A DNA stretch of 64,000 nucleotides from Sphingorhabdus sp. EL138 (GCF_945890115.1 NZ_CAMDCK010000008.1:1-64000), one strand, 5' to 3'. Counted from the stretch's first letter, positions 9,201 through 16,842 are shown. Notes: generated from the sequence alone by a model not told the origin. A program made the numbers and translations.

Positions 9201-9293
9201 GCCGAATTCACCAATGTGTGGACCATGCAGACTGAACTGGACGATACTGTCACCCAGTGGCTGGATACCGTGCTGAAAGCGCGTGAAGCATGA
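6279..9293 (+). CDS. Helicase-nuclease restriction subunit (type III Res-like)
   Basis: This 1004-residue SF2 helicase carries a C-terminal nuclease, the probable restriction subunit of the adjacent methyltransferase. Motifs: Walker A TGAGKTT (172-178), DEAHH (303-307), SATPF (358-362), a motif V region TEGWDANTVTHV, and motif VI QVIGRALRR (630-638). The C-terminus has a PD-(D/E)XK site: PDFIVKV (Pro918, Asp919) and EVKGYRG (Glu939, Lys941). All key residues are present. The order helicase then PDxK is that of type III Res, but the long N-terminal extension (~150 residues) and the partner genes resemble the BPTD_3080-like family rather than classical EcoP1I Res. The ATG at 6279 has only a weak ribosome-binding site. 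Confidence 0.85.
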   Translation: MGQQFFEDPILNSPYDQPGQHWELSKSGQPTNIIIDQRRRSDLVSPIPPSKKNKGKGDVDTSLFADGNDSERYNPIESINGIRSAVESWRQLPESQWQVSPTTARLLGHWRHHEFQNQRPFFCQVEAAETVIWMTEVAPKSSAQGKRFWEFLERANKEANPELIRMALKLATGAGKTTVMAMLIAWQTLNAVRHPNSKKFTTGFLLIAPGLTIKDRLRVLQPNDPDSYYKSREIVPDDMLGDLGKAKIVIANYHAFKRRAEVPLNKVQQAALQTEEKPETDGAMVRRIAGGLMGIKNICIINDEAHHCYRERQQSEEEKLTGDALEEAKKNNEAARLWISGIETIKRELGVRMVYDLSATPFFLKGSGYREGTLFGWAVSDFNLMDAIECGIVKLPRVPIIDNVPQSDMPMFRNLWDHVGKKLPKKGRSQSGVMDPQKLPPELLTAIDALYGHYEKTVDLWREANIGVDPVFIVVCNNTTTSKLVHDYVAGYEIEGPDGSIQQIAGRCELFRNFDPNGVAKPRMRTLLIDSEQLDSGEAISKEFREAAAEEIERFRAEMIQRTGDVQAAQKISDEQLLREVMNTVGKPDRLGEGVRCVVSVSMLTEGWDANTVTHVLGIRAFGTQLLCEQVIGRALRRQSYTLQADGRFAAEYADIFGIPFDFTAQAVPSKPHKPVDTVHVHAISPDRDALEIRFPRVEGYRTELPQDVLRAEFTENSRLQLDPNLVGASETKNSGIVGEAVDMTLEHLASERMSTILFTLTDHILKRYFTEAGQPPQLQLFPQLKRIVREWMENYLTCVGQTHPAQVLYQVIADMAGQRIHAALVRATIDNGNVKVILDAFNREGSSRHVSFITSKPRVETQPDKCHINYCVLDSDWEGEFCRVVEKHPKVLAYVKNHAMGFEVPYNFMGEVRRYRPDFIVKVDDGNGLDDPLNLVVEVKGYRGEDAKEKASTMETYWVPGVNNLGRHGRWAFAEFTNVWTMQTELDDTVTQWLDTVLKAREA

Positions 9294-9354
9294 CCGGCGG
9301 CATCCTCTCAACCGCAACACGACCCTACCGTATTTTCCTGAAGGCAGCCCAATA

Positions 9355-12192
9355 ATGGCCAAGAAACCGCTCTCCATCGACACACTGACCCATGAAGACG
9401 CGACGCGCCTGAATGCGCCGACGGCGGAACTGGAAGCCTTTGTCAGCAAGGAAATGAAGCGGCCGATCCAGGTCGCTTACGAACGTCGCAACCCTGATCT
9501 TGATCCGCAGTTGGTGTGGCGTGGCAAGGATATGGCCGACTGGTCCGACCTAGTAGTGGAGGCACCACCACTCTATATCCAAGAGAAGATCCACCCAAAG
9601 GCGATCATCGAAGACCTGAAGCGTTCGGCCGCACGTAAGGCAGAGCCAGAACCGATGGCGGACCTGTTTGCTGATTTCAACGGCATTCCGCCCGACGCGA
9701 AGACCGAATTCTATGCCCACGAGCAGCACTGGTCGAATCGGATGATTCTGGGCGACGGGCTGAAGGTAATGGCTAGCTTGGCTGAACGTGAGGGGCTGAA
9801 GGGCAGTGTGCAGAGCATCTTTATCGATCCACCCTATGGTATCAAATTCAACTCCAACTTCCAGTGGTCGACAACAGATACAAAAGTTCACGAAAGCAAA
9901 GCAGATCATCTAACACGTGAGCCGGAACAGGTGAAGGCGTTCCGCGACACCTGGCGTGACGGGATCCATTCCTACCTCACTTATCTGCGCGACCGCCTGA
10001 CAGTGGCGCGCGACCTGCTAACAGAGAGCGGGTCTGTATTTGTTCAGATTGGGGAGGAAAATGTTCATCGCGTTCGGGCGTTAATGGATGAAGTGTTTGG
10101 GGAAGATAACTTTATCGGAATGATCTGGTTCCGAAAGAAAACCATGCCACTTGGAGCTACCTATCTGGAACGAATGGGTGACTACATAATATGGTTCGGT
10201 AAAAATAAAGATCGTACAAAATTTAGACGTCTTTTTAAAAAGATCGATATTGTTGGTGACTTCCATTGGAACTGGCGAGAAGCCGACGAAGTATCTCGCA
10301 GAAAATTTTCAAAGCAAGAACTCGAGCAGAACCCTGAAGGCGACCCATTTCGTCTTGTGTCAATGTGGCCGCCGTCTTTCAGTGCAAAGGATGTATATGC
10401 CGTTGACTTTCGAGGAAAGCGTTGGCTGCCTGGGGGCGGGCAGTGTTATCCTTCTGGCCCCGAAAAACTAGAACGTTTGATTAAGGCAAACCGGCTTGAA
10501 CCGGAAGGTCAGTATCTTCGGTATGTGATGAAGTTATCGGATGACGATACTACCAAGCTGAATATGACTTGGACGGATACTGCAGGAGCACGAGACAAAC
10601 GTTACATTGTCGAAACCAGTGAATTTGTCGTCCAACGCTGCATTTTGATGACTACCGATCCCGGTGACCTTGTGCTTGATCCCACTTGTGGCTCGGGTAC
10701 TACAGCCTATGTCGCCGAACAATGGGGCCGCCGCTGGATAACGATTGACACCAGCCGCGTCGCAATGGCGCTGGCCCGTGCTAGGCTGATGGGTGCGCGT
10801 TATCCTTGGTATTTATTAGCGGACAGCAAGGATGGCCAGTTGAAAGAAGGCGAAGTCACCCGCTCCGTCCCGCGCGATGGGCAGACTTTTGGCAGGGTGC
10901 GGCAGGGGTTTGTCTACAAACGGGTGCCACATATCACGCTCAAATCTATAGCTAACAACGCCGAGATAGACACCATCTGGGAGCAGTATCAGCCTGGCCT
11001 TGAGGATCTACGTCATAAGATAAACCAAGCGCTAGGGACTACCTGGCAGGAATGGGAAATCCCGCAAGTGCTGACTGACGAACACCGCCAGAAGATCTCG
11101 CAGAACGAAGCGCAAGATGGGTTCTATACTGCTGATGATGGCCCGGAAAACTGGCTTTCTTACTGGTGGCGCGACCGCATCGACCGCCAGAAGGAGATCG
11201 ACGCCAGCATCGCTGCCAAGGCGGATTCTGAATATCTTTACGATCAGCCTTACACCGACAATGCGCGCGTAAGGGTCGCCGGACCATTCACCGTAGAAAG
11301 TCTATCTCCTCACCGCGTACCAGCCGTGGACTTCGACGATAGCCTTTTCGATGAGATGGAAGCAACCGGTGGCAAGCGCGAGAAGCTCGGCGATGGAGGC
11401 GAAAGTGGCAACTTCACTAATATGGTGCTGGACAACCTTAAGAAGTCCGGTGTGCAGCAGTCGCATAAGGTCGACCGGCTGGTGTTCACCTCGCTGAAGG
11501 GTTGGCCCGGCCAATTTATCTGTGCTGAAGGAATGGTGCGTCAAAAGAGCGCGGACGAAGCTGCCGATGACGATACCGTCCCACAGAGGCGCGCTGCGAT
11601 TCTCATTGGTCCAGAATATGGCACAGTCTCTCGCTCTGACTTGACCGCTGCCGCACGTGAAGCGGCCGAGGCAGGTTTTGACATGCTGATCGCGGCTGCG
11701 TTCAACTTTGATGCCCACGCTAGCGAAATGGACAATATGGGATCTCTGGCTGTTTTGAAGGCCCGCATGAACCCCGACCTGCACATGCCCGACTTGGCCA
11801 ATACAGGGGCTGGCAACCTGTTCACTGTATTCGGTGAACCCGATGTGGTGGTGCATGAGGAGGACGATGGCCGTATCTCTATCGAGGTGCAGGGCGTTGA
11901 CATGTACAAGGCGGGCGAAATTGTGAGCGCCAATGCCGATGACATAGCCGTGTGGTTCCTGGACACTGATTATGATTATGAAAGCTTCTTTGTGCGTCAT
12001 GCGTACTTCCCGGGCGCGAACGACCCTTACAAGGCGCTCAGAACGACACTGAAGGCGGAAATCGACGAAGACGCCTGGGAGAGCCTGAAGCGCACCCGAT
12101 CACGTCCATTCGAGCGCCCAGCCAGCGGTCGTGTGGCTGTGAAGGTCGTCAATCACCTGGGGGATGAGGTGATGAAGGTGTTGGAGGTATAA
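9355..12192 (+). CDS. Type III Mod-like adenine-specific DNA methyltransferase
   Basis: This large N6-adenine methyltransferase would protect host sites and probably supply target recognition to the upstream nuclease. The motif order is beta-class: DPPY (158-161) precedes the SAM-binding DPTCGSGTT (442-450), with the presumed target-recognition region between. The ~400-residue C-terminal extension is unlike ordinary Mod proteins and has no motif I recognise. I chose ATG 9355, which has a GAAGGCAG ribosome-binding site; an in-frame GTG at 9283 would overlap the nuclease gene by 11 nt. The region 10040-10650 is visibly AT-richer than its flanks, as if the recognition domain had been swapped. 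Confidence 0.88.
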   Translation: MAKKPLSIDTLTHEDATRLNAPTAELEAFVSKEMKRPIQVAYERRNPDLDPQLVWRGKDMADWSDLVVEAPPLYIQEKIHPKAIIEDLKRSAARKAEPEPMADLFADFNGIPPDAKTEFYAHEQHWSNRMILGDGLKVMASLAEREGLKGSVQSIFIDPPYGIKFNSNFQWSTTDTKVHESKADHLTREPEQVKAFRDTWRDGIHSYLTYLRDRLTVARDLLTESGSVFVQIGEENVHRVRALMDEVFGEDNFIGMIWFRKKTMPLGATYLERMGDYIIWFGKNKDRTKFRRLFKKIDIVGDFHWNWREADEVSRRKFSKQELEQNPEGDPFRLVSMWPPSFSAKDVYAVDFRGKRWLPGGGQCYPSGPEKLERLIKANRLEPEGQYLRYVMKLSDDDTTKLNMTWTDTAGARDKRYIVETSEFVVQRCILMTTDPGDLVLDPTCGSGTTAYVAEQWGRRWITIDTSRVAMALARARLMGARYPWYLLADSKDGQLKEGEVTRSVPRDGQTFGRVRQGFVYKRVPHITLKSIANNAEIDTIWEQYQPGLEDLRHKINQALGTTWQEWEIPQVLTDEHRQKISQNEAQDGFYTADDGPENWLSYWWRDRIDRQKEIDASIAAKADSEYLYDQPYTDNARVRVAGPFTVESLSPHRVPAVDFDDSLFDEMEATGGKREKLGDGGESGNFTNMVLDNLKKSGVQQSHKVDRLVFTSLKGWPGQFICAEGMVRQKSADEAADDDTVPQRRAAILIGPEYGTVSRSDLTAAAREAAEAGFDMLIAAAFNFDAHASEMDNMGSLAVLKARMNPDLHMPDLANTGAGNLFTVFGEPDVVVHEEDDGRISIEVQGVDMYKAGEIVSANADDIAVWFLDTDYDYESFFVRHAYFPGANDPYKALRTTLKAEIDEDAWESLKRTRSRPFERPASGRVAVKVVNHLGDEVMKVLEV

Positions 12193-12193
12193 C

Positions 12194-12991
12194 TTGGGAC
12201 GCTATCGCCGCTCAGGACATTATCGTACAAACAGCAACGGTACGACTTTTTGGGTGAGTGGCCATAGAGTAGATAGGGACACATGGGGTTACTCATCGGC
12301 CGGACCTTCTATGGACGGATCTACCGAACGGAGAGACTTGTTCGGAGTTTCTCCGAGAAAAGCTAGTGGGAAAACGGACGGCACCATTCCGAGCTTTACA
12401 GTACCTAATGCTCGCTGCCCTGAATGCGGAGCATTAGTTTTCTTTTACCAAAACGCCTCTGGAAGTAGGGTTTTCTTCGACGACATTGGTCCACCTTGGC
12501 CGAAGCATCCTTGCACGGATTTTGTGGCTTCGAGTGGTAGCAAATCGAACCAGTCAGCAAAGACTGATACATCCCTATCGACCGCGGCGACATCGCGGGA
12601 TGATCCTGAGGATTTGTTATCAATACTGCTGATGCCGGAAGAACTGACTGAAGACTACGCAAGTGAGCTTTTAGAGTTAACCAAGGATGGCTGGGACCGA
12701 TGCATCGTCAAGAGAAAGACCATCAGGCATATCGGCGAGGCCAGCCGAATATACTATGTTGTGCATTCTGCGCTCGATCCAAAGGAGAAATCAGTTCGTT
12801 TTTCAACTGCATGGAGAGTGCCACACCCATTCGCTAAGGACACTGTCTACCTGAAGGGCAACCTTCTATCTTACTTTGATTTTGAGATTTTTGCACCTCG
12901 CGAAGTGATGATTGAAAGGAAGTTCACAAAAGCTGGTAGTGCAACGAAACGTCGCTCAAAAAAGCGGAAGGGTAAACGGAAAAAGACATGA
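12194..12991 (+). CDS. Zinc-ribbon hypothetical protein of the restriction cluster
   Basis: A TTG start is supported by GGAGGT 5 bp upstream, right behind the methyltransferase stop. The 265-residue product starts with a basic Arg/Tyr-rich segment (GRYRRSGHYRTNSNG) and has a half zinc ribbon CPECGALVFFYQ with a downstream GPPWPKHPC that may complete a C-x2-C...H-x-C site (about residues 75-112). The C-terminus is very Lys/Arg-rich (SKKRKGKRKK), suggesting nucleic-acid binding. I know of no function. The gene is AT-richer than its neighbours and overlaps the next start (ATGA), so it is translated with the restriction genes. Confidence 0.65.
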   Translation: MGRYRRSGHYRTNSNGTTFWVSGHRVDRDTWGYSSAGPSMDGSTERRDLFGVSPRKASGKTDGTIPSFTVPNARCPECGALVFFYQNASGSRVFFDDIGPPWPKHPCTDFVASSGSKSNQSAKTDTSLSTAATSRDDPEDLLSILLMPEELTEDYASELLELTKDGWDRCIVKRKTIRHIGEASRIYYVVHSALDPKEKSVRFSTAWRVPHPFAKDTVYLKGNLLSYFDFEIFAPREVMIERKFTKAGSATKRRSKKRKGKRKKT

Positions 12992-15072
12992 CGCTCCTCT
13001 ATGCATCCACCTTTACTGACGCATTAGGCAAGTTATCTGCCCCTGAGCAGAAACAGGCCAAGCTGACGGCTTTCGATCTCCAAATGGATCCGCGTGGCAA
13101 TGGGCTGCAATTGCACCGCATTGAAAAATCGCCTGGATTTTGGTCGGTCCGAGTTAGCGGCGATATTCGGATAGTCTTATTCAAAGACGCAGAAACCACA
13201 CTGTTGGCTTATGTCGATCACCATGACGCAGCGTATCGCTGGGCGGAACGCAAGCGGGTAGTGGCCCATGAGCGCACAGGCGCGATGCAGTTTGTCGAAG
13301 TGCCCGTTGTTGCCGATGAGGTTGTACCTGTCCCTGTTGCGCAACCTGCACCGCAAGTGCCTACGACTATTCCGTTAGCAAAACCCTCCCATCAGCCCTT
13401 CGCTAACCTGACCGATGACCAGATGCTCGACGTGGGTGTTCCGCGCGAATGGCTAGATATCGTTAGGGCTACGCCTGAAGACGGCCTGTTCGACTTGCTG
13501 GATAAGCTGCCCGCTGAAGCAGCAGAGGCATTGCTGGATCATGCCACTGGGGGCAAGATCGAGGATCATGTTGCTGTTAAGTTGCCTGGCGCAGATCCTT
13601 TTGCCCATCCGGATGCCCAGCGCCGTTTCCGTGTTGTGGAGAACCTAGAGGAACTGAAGGCGGCTCTTGACCAGCCTTTCGAGAAATGGGCCGTTTTCCT
13701 GCACCCCGCCCAACGTGCTCTAGTAGAACGTAATTGGTCAGGCCCAGCACGGATTAGCGGCAGTGCGGGCACCGGCAAAACTATCGTAGCTTTGCATCGT
13801 GCAGCATTTCTGGCCAAATCGCGAGGCACGGGCGTATTACTGACGACATTTTCAAAGCCGTTGGCCTCTGCCTTAGCAAAGAAACGTGATATTCTAGCGC
13901 AATCAGAACCGGAATTGCGCGACTTAGTTACCGTGGCAGCGTTGGACCAGGCGGCTTTCGAAATTTACACCCGCCAATTTGGCCAACCCACCATGGCAAC
14001 CGCTTCGCAAGTGCGGGCAGCGATCAAGGCTGCGCAGGATATAAGCCTAGGCACTAATTTCACCCCGCAATTTCTTTTTGAAGAATGGACGGAACTTGTT
14101 GACGCGTGGAATGTCACTGAAGGCTCTGCATATGCTCAAATACCCAGGTTGGGGCGCCGCACCCGGCTAGGTCCAGTGCAACGTGAAGCTGCCTGGCAGG
14201 TGTTTACCTTTGTCCAACAGCGGCTGACAGAGCGCAACGTTACCACCTGGTCGCAACTCTATGCGCGGCTGGCCGAATGGTTAGTCGAAAAGAATGGGCG
14301 GCTGTTGTTTTCTCATGTTGTGGTGGACGAAGCGCAGGACCTGTCTGTAGCCCAGGCGCGCTTTTTGGCTGCTATCGGCAAGCTGGATAAAGAGGCTATC
14401 TTCTTCACCGGCGATCAAGGTCAACGGATTTTCCACCTGCCGTTCAGTTGGATTAGCTTAGGTATCGATATACGGGGTAGGGGCCACAGCCTGAAGGTTA
14501 ATTACCGCACGTCGCATCAAATCCGCTCTACTGCCGATAGGTTGTTACCATCGGTAATTGTGGACGTAGATGGGGTCGAGGAAGGTCGGCGAGGAACTGT
14601 CTCGGTATTCGATGGCCCAGACCCACAAATAATTTTGGCTGCTAACGAGGGCGAAGAGATCGAAATGGTGGCGGGTTACTTGAGGACCTGTTTAGCTGAT
14701 GGGATGGAACGAGGCGACCTTGCGATTTTAGTACGTTCGCAACGGCAATTGTCGCGTGCACGGTCTGCTGCTGACGCGGCGGGACTGGATTATGACGGCC
14801 CAAACGGTGTCACAATCACTGCAATGCATGATGCCAAGGGGCTGGAATTCAGGGGCGTCGTCGTGATGGCCTGCGACGATGACGTTATACCGGATGGGGA
14901 GCGCATCGCCGCTATTGGCGATATGGCTGAGATGGAGTCGGTGTATGAATCAGAACGCCACCTGCTTTACGTCGCCTGCACCCGCCCCAGAGACCGGCTG
15001 ATGGTTAGCGCGGTTGAACCTGGTTCAGAGTTCCTTGAGGATTTTAGGCATCGCCCAAGTTTGATCGGCTGA
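12988..15072 (+). CDS. RelE/ParE-like domain fused to UvrD-type SF1 helicase
   Basis: This 694-residue protein combines two modules. Residues 1-95 look like a RelE/ParE toxin fold (KLSAPEQKQAKLTAF, then GFWSVRVSGDIRIVLF and LLAYVDHHDAAYRWAERR), including the basic and aromatic positions typical of mRNA-cleaving relatives. After a Pro-rich linker (~105-135), residues ~220-690 form an SF1A helicase: Walker A SGSAGTGKT (257-265), DEAQD (447-451), GDQGQRIF, NYRTSHQIR and a C-terminal HDAKGLEFRGVVV and LLYVACTRPRDRL. There is no separate antitoxin. ATG overlaps the upstream stop by 4 nt, so it belongs to the same operon as the restriction genes. Confidence 0.82.
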   Translation: MTLLYASTFTDALGKLSAPEQKQAKLTAFDLQMDPRGNGLQLHRIEKSPGFWSVRVSGDIRIVLFKDAETTLLAYVDHHDAAYRWAERKRVVAHERTGAMQFVEVPVVADEVVPVPVAQPAPQVPTTIPLAKPSHQPFANLTDDQMLDVGVPREWLDIVRATPEDGLFDLLDKLPAEAAEALLDHATGGKIEDHVAVKLPGADPFAHPDAQRRFRVVENLEELKAALDQPFEKWAVFLHPAQRALVERNWSGPARISGSAGTGKTIVALHRAAFLAKSRGTGVLLTTFSKPLASALAKKRDILAQSEPELRDLVTVAALDQAAFEIYTRQFGQPTMATASQVRAAIKAAQDISLGTNFTPQFLFEEWTELVDAWNVTEGSAYAQIPRLGRRTRLGPVQREAAWQVFTFVQQRLTERNVTTWSQLYARLAEWLVEKNGRLLFSHVVVDEAQDLSVAQARFLAAIGKLDKEAIFFTGDQGQRIFHLPFSWISLGIDIRGRGHSLKVNYRTSHQIRSTADRLLPSVIVDVDGVEEGRRGTVSVFDGPDPQIILAANEGEEIEMVAGYLRTCLADGMERGDLAILVRSQRQLSRARSAADAAGLDYDGPNGVTITAMHDAKGLEFRGVVVMACDDDVIPDGERIAAIGDMAEMESVYESERHLLYVACTRPRDRLMVSAVEPGSEFLEDFRHRPSLIG

Positions 15073-15291
15073 TTAGAATAGCTGTAAAATAAAATGCAGC
15101 CAACTGAACGAGTAGAATAATATGTAAGAAGGAACTGTGGGTCCCATCAGCCAGAATAAGGGGGTGCGACCCCGGTAGGGTCTCGTTAGGTAGGTTTTTG
15201 AAGGGGGTAGGGGGGTAAGTTCACGAACCGGCTGGGCAGCGTGCTGAACGCCTGCAATGCAACGGTGAAACCTAGGTGAAACCTTTTTCCA
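15073..15291. other. Non-coding right end of island
   Basis: There is no plausible gene in these 219 bp. It holds a short hairpin (GGGGT-GCG-ACCCC, 15161-15173), several G-runs (15203-15217) and the right-hand arm-like repeat at 15266-15287, 4 bp from attR. It is likely recombination-site DNA rather than coding. Confidence 0.6.
15266..15287. repeat. Candidate integrase arm-type site, right
   Basis: This is an identical 22-bp copy of 495-516 (tandem GAAACCT units) with 4 bp between it and the attR repeat. Here the flanking base gives a full GGTGAAACCTAGGTGAAACC double repeat. Two sites, one near each island end and both in the same orientation, would lie on either side of the core in the circular form. 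Confidence 0.6.
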
Positions 15292-15394
15292 ACATAAATT
15301 TCCATGTCCCCGAAGGGTATGGTATTAAGTCATTGAAATATATGGTGAGCCCTGCTGGGTTCGAACCAGCGACCTACTGATTAAAAGTCAGTTG
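15292..15394. repeat. attR: 103-bp direct repeat, right end of island
   Basis: Identical to 268-370. The copy overlaps the 3' 52 nt of the intact tRNA-Lys, so after integration the tRNA keeps its sequence because the element supplies the 3' part. The divergence point at 15395 lies between tRNA nucleotides 24 and 25, near the end of the D stem. Confidence 0.93.
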
Positions 15395-15418
15395 CTCTAC
15401 CGACTGAGCTAAGGGCCC
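15343..15418 (-). tRNA. tRNA-Lys (anticodon UUU)
   Basis: The minus-strand 76-mer folds as a standard cloverleaf. The acceptor stem pairs GGGCCCT with AGGGCTC (one G-U), the anticodon arm is ACTGA-CTTTTAA-TCAGT with anticodon TTT, and the T arm is GCTGG-TTCGAAC-CCAGC. The CCA end is encoded. It is the integration target of the island to its left. Confidence 0.98.
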
Positions 15419-15458
15419 CCGCTTTGAACTATCATGGGTTCAAAGGAGAGCGCCCCCC

Positions 15459-16070
15459 CTAATGGCGGTGGGGGGTACGGTCAAGCGCCTTTGGTCGGTT
15501 TAATCGCGATTGCAGGTGACGAATGTTAAGGCCCGACACGGGGTCGCGCCAATCAGGGGCAATCATCGCGGCAGGTGTGAGGACAAAGCCGCGTGACCGC
15601 AGGCCCGGATGCGGAATGGAAAGTGCTGGATTGCTGTCGGCCCACATGCCGCCGGACCATAAAAGAATGTCGAGGTCCAACACCCGCGCGCGCCAGCTTT
15701 GGCCGCGACGGACGCGTCCGAAATGACTTTCGATTTCATGCAGGCGGGCAAGCAGGGCAGGCGGATCAAGTGCGGTTGCCACTATCGCCGCGGCATTGGC
15801 AAAGCGGCGTGACGATGGCCCCATCGGGCTTGACTGAATGATGGCCGAATGTGCGAACACATCAATGTCATCCATCTCCAGCGCAGCTATTGCCTGCGGG
15901 ATGATGCGGTTTGGTGCGCCAATGACGGGATGTGGCTGATTTGAACCTATGCCAATAAGATAGAGATGCGACAGATCAAATATCCTGGGCCAAGCGGGTG
16001 TATAATGCGGGCCTGCGGTCGCGGAAGAAGCCCATGCTGGCGCGGTGCGCGCGGGCTTGGTCGAGGTCAA
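15459..16070 (-). CDS. folK: HPPK, 6-hydroxymethyl-7,8-dihydropterin pyrophosphokinase
   Basis: This enzyme transfers pyrophosphate from ATP to hydroxymethyl-dihydropterin in folate synthesis. The family start is seen in YLIGIGSNQPHP, the ATP/pterin motif in RGQSWRARVLDLDILLW (HPPK signature RxxRxxDLDIL) and the C-terminal IPHPGLRSRGFVLTP. The conserved domain begins about residue 36. The only ATG/GTG/TTG in frame before it is TTG 16070, which makes a 95-nt overlap with the amidase gene. The true start may be a rarer codon near 15970. It is read as the last gene of the aguB transcript. Confidence 0.85.
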   Translation of the reverse strand: MTSTKPARTAPAWASSATAGPHYTPAWPRIFDLSHLYLIGIGSNQPHPVIGAPNRIIPQAIAALEMDDIDVFAHSAIIQSSPMGPSSRRFANAAAIVATALDPPALLARLHEIESHFGRVRRGQSWRARVLDLDILLWSGGMWADSNPALSIPHPGLRSRGFVLTPAAMIAPDWRDPVSGLNIRHLQSRLNRPKALDRTPHRH

Positions 16071-16842
16071 AGGTCGACACTAATATGCCGGTTTCAGCGT
16101 CGTCCAGGTCGCAGACCACATCGCCCCATTCATTGGCGATGAAGCTGGTGCCGTAGAATTTTTGCGCTGCCTGTCCGTGGTCATCTTCGCTGCCGACCCT
16201 ATTGGCCGCAATCACGGGCATACAGTTCGACACGGCATGGCCAATCATCGCCCGCCGCCACATGTGCCGCGTGTCCAATGTCGCATCCTGCGGCTCTGCA
16301 CCGATGGCTGTGGGGTAGAATAACAATTCAGCGCCCATCAATGCCATCGCCCGCGCACATTCGGGGTACCATTGGTCCCAGCAGATGCCGACACCAATGC
16401 GCGTGCCGAAGACGTCCCACACCTTGAACCCCGTATTGCCGGGACGGAAATAATATTTCTCCTGATAGCCGGGGCCGTCGGGAATATGGCTCTTGCGATA
16501 CACACCCATGATTTCGCCATTGGCATCGATCATGGCGATGCTGTTGTAGAAATGCGCGCCGTCGCGTTCGAAGAAGCTGGCGGGGATAGCAACATTCAGG
16601 CGCTTGGCGAGCTTAGCCATGGCCCGGACGGCAGGATGTTCCAAGGTTGGCCGCGCGAGCGCGAAATGGGCTTCTTCCTGCGTTTTGCAGAAATAAGGGC
16701 CGGAAAACAATTCAGGCGGCAGGATAATTTGCGCGCCAAGGTCGGCTGCCTGCGACACAAGGTCGCTGACGGCATCGATGTTTTCGGCTTCGTTTGCCGA
16801 CAAAGGCAATTGCAACGCGGCTACAGTGATGTTCCTAGTCAT
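15976..16842 (-). CDS. aguB: N-carbamoylputrescine amidohydrolase
   Basis: A nitrilase-superfamily enzyme that turns N-carbamoylputrescine into putrescine, CO2 and ammonia, the second step of the agmatine deiminase route. The Glu-Lys-Cys triad is visible: Glu44 (ILPPELFSG), Lys117 (YRKSHIPD) and Cys154 (GICWDQWYPE). The motifs PGYQEKYYFRPG and DTRHMWRRAMIGHA are diagnostic for AguB rather than other amidases. I chose ATG 16842 (MTRNITVAALQLP), giving 288 residues, the family length; a start 12 codons upstream adds an unconserved tail. Agmatine deiminase aguA lies 1 kb upstream on the same strand. Confidence 0.95.
   Translation of the reverse strand: MTRNITVAALQLPLSANEAENIDAVSDLVSQAADLGAQIILPPELFSGPYFCKTQEEAHFALARPTLEHPAVRAMAKLAKRLNVAIPASFFERDGAHFYNSIAMIDANGEIMGVYRKSHIPDGPGYQEKYYFRPGNTGFKVWDVFGTRIGVGICWDQWYPECARAMALMGAELLFYPTAIGAEPQDATLDTRHMWRRAMIGHAVSNCMPVIAANRVGSEDDHGQAAQKFYGTSFIANEWGDVVCDLDDAETGILVSTFDLDQARAHRASMGFFRDRRPALYTRLAQDI

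Larger units (their letters stand above)
268..15394. mobile_element. tRNA-Lys integrative island with restriction-type cargo
   Basis: The element of about 15.1 kb is defined by its 103-bp att repeats. All genes inside read on the plus strand, whereas most genes directly outside on the right read on the minus strand. The order is integrase, regulator, primase, small unknowns, then the four-gene restriction-like block next to attR. No capsid, tail, conjugation or relaxase gene is visible, so it may be a satellite-like or mobilisable element that depends on a helper. The presence of an intact integrase, both att sites and a primase suggests it can still excise. Confidence 0.88.
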
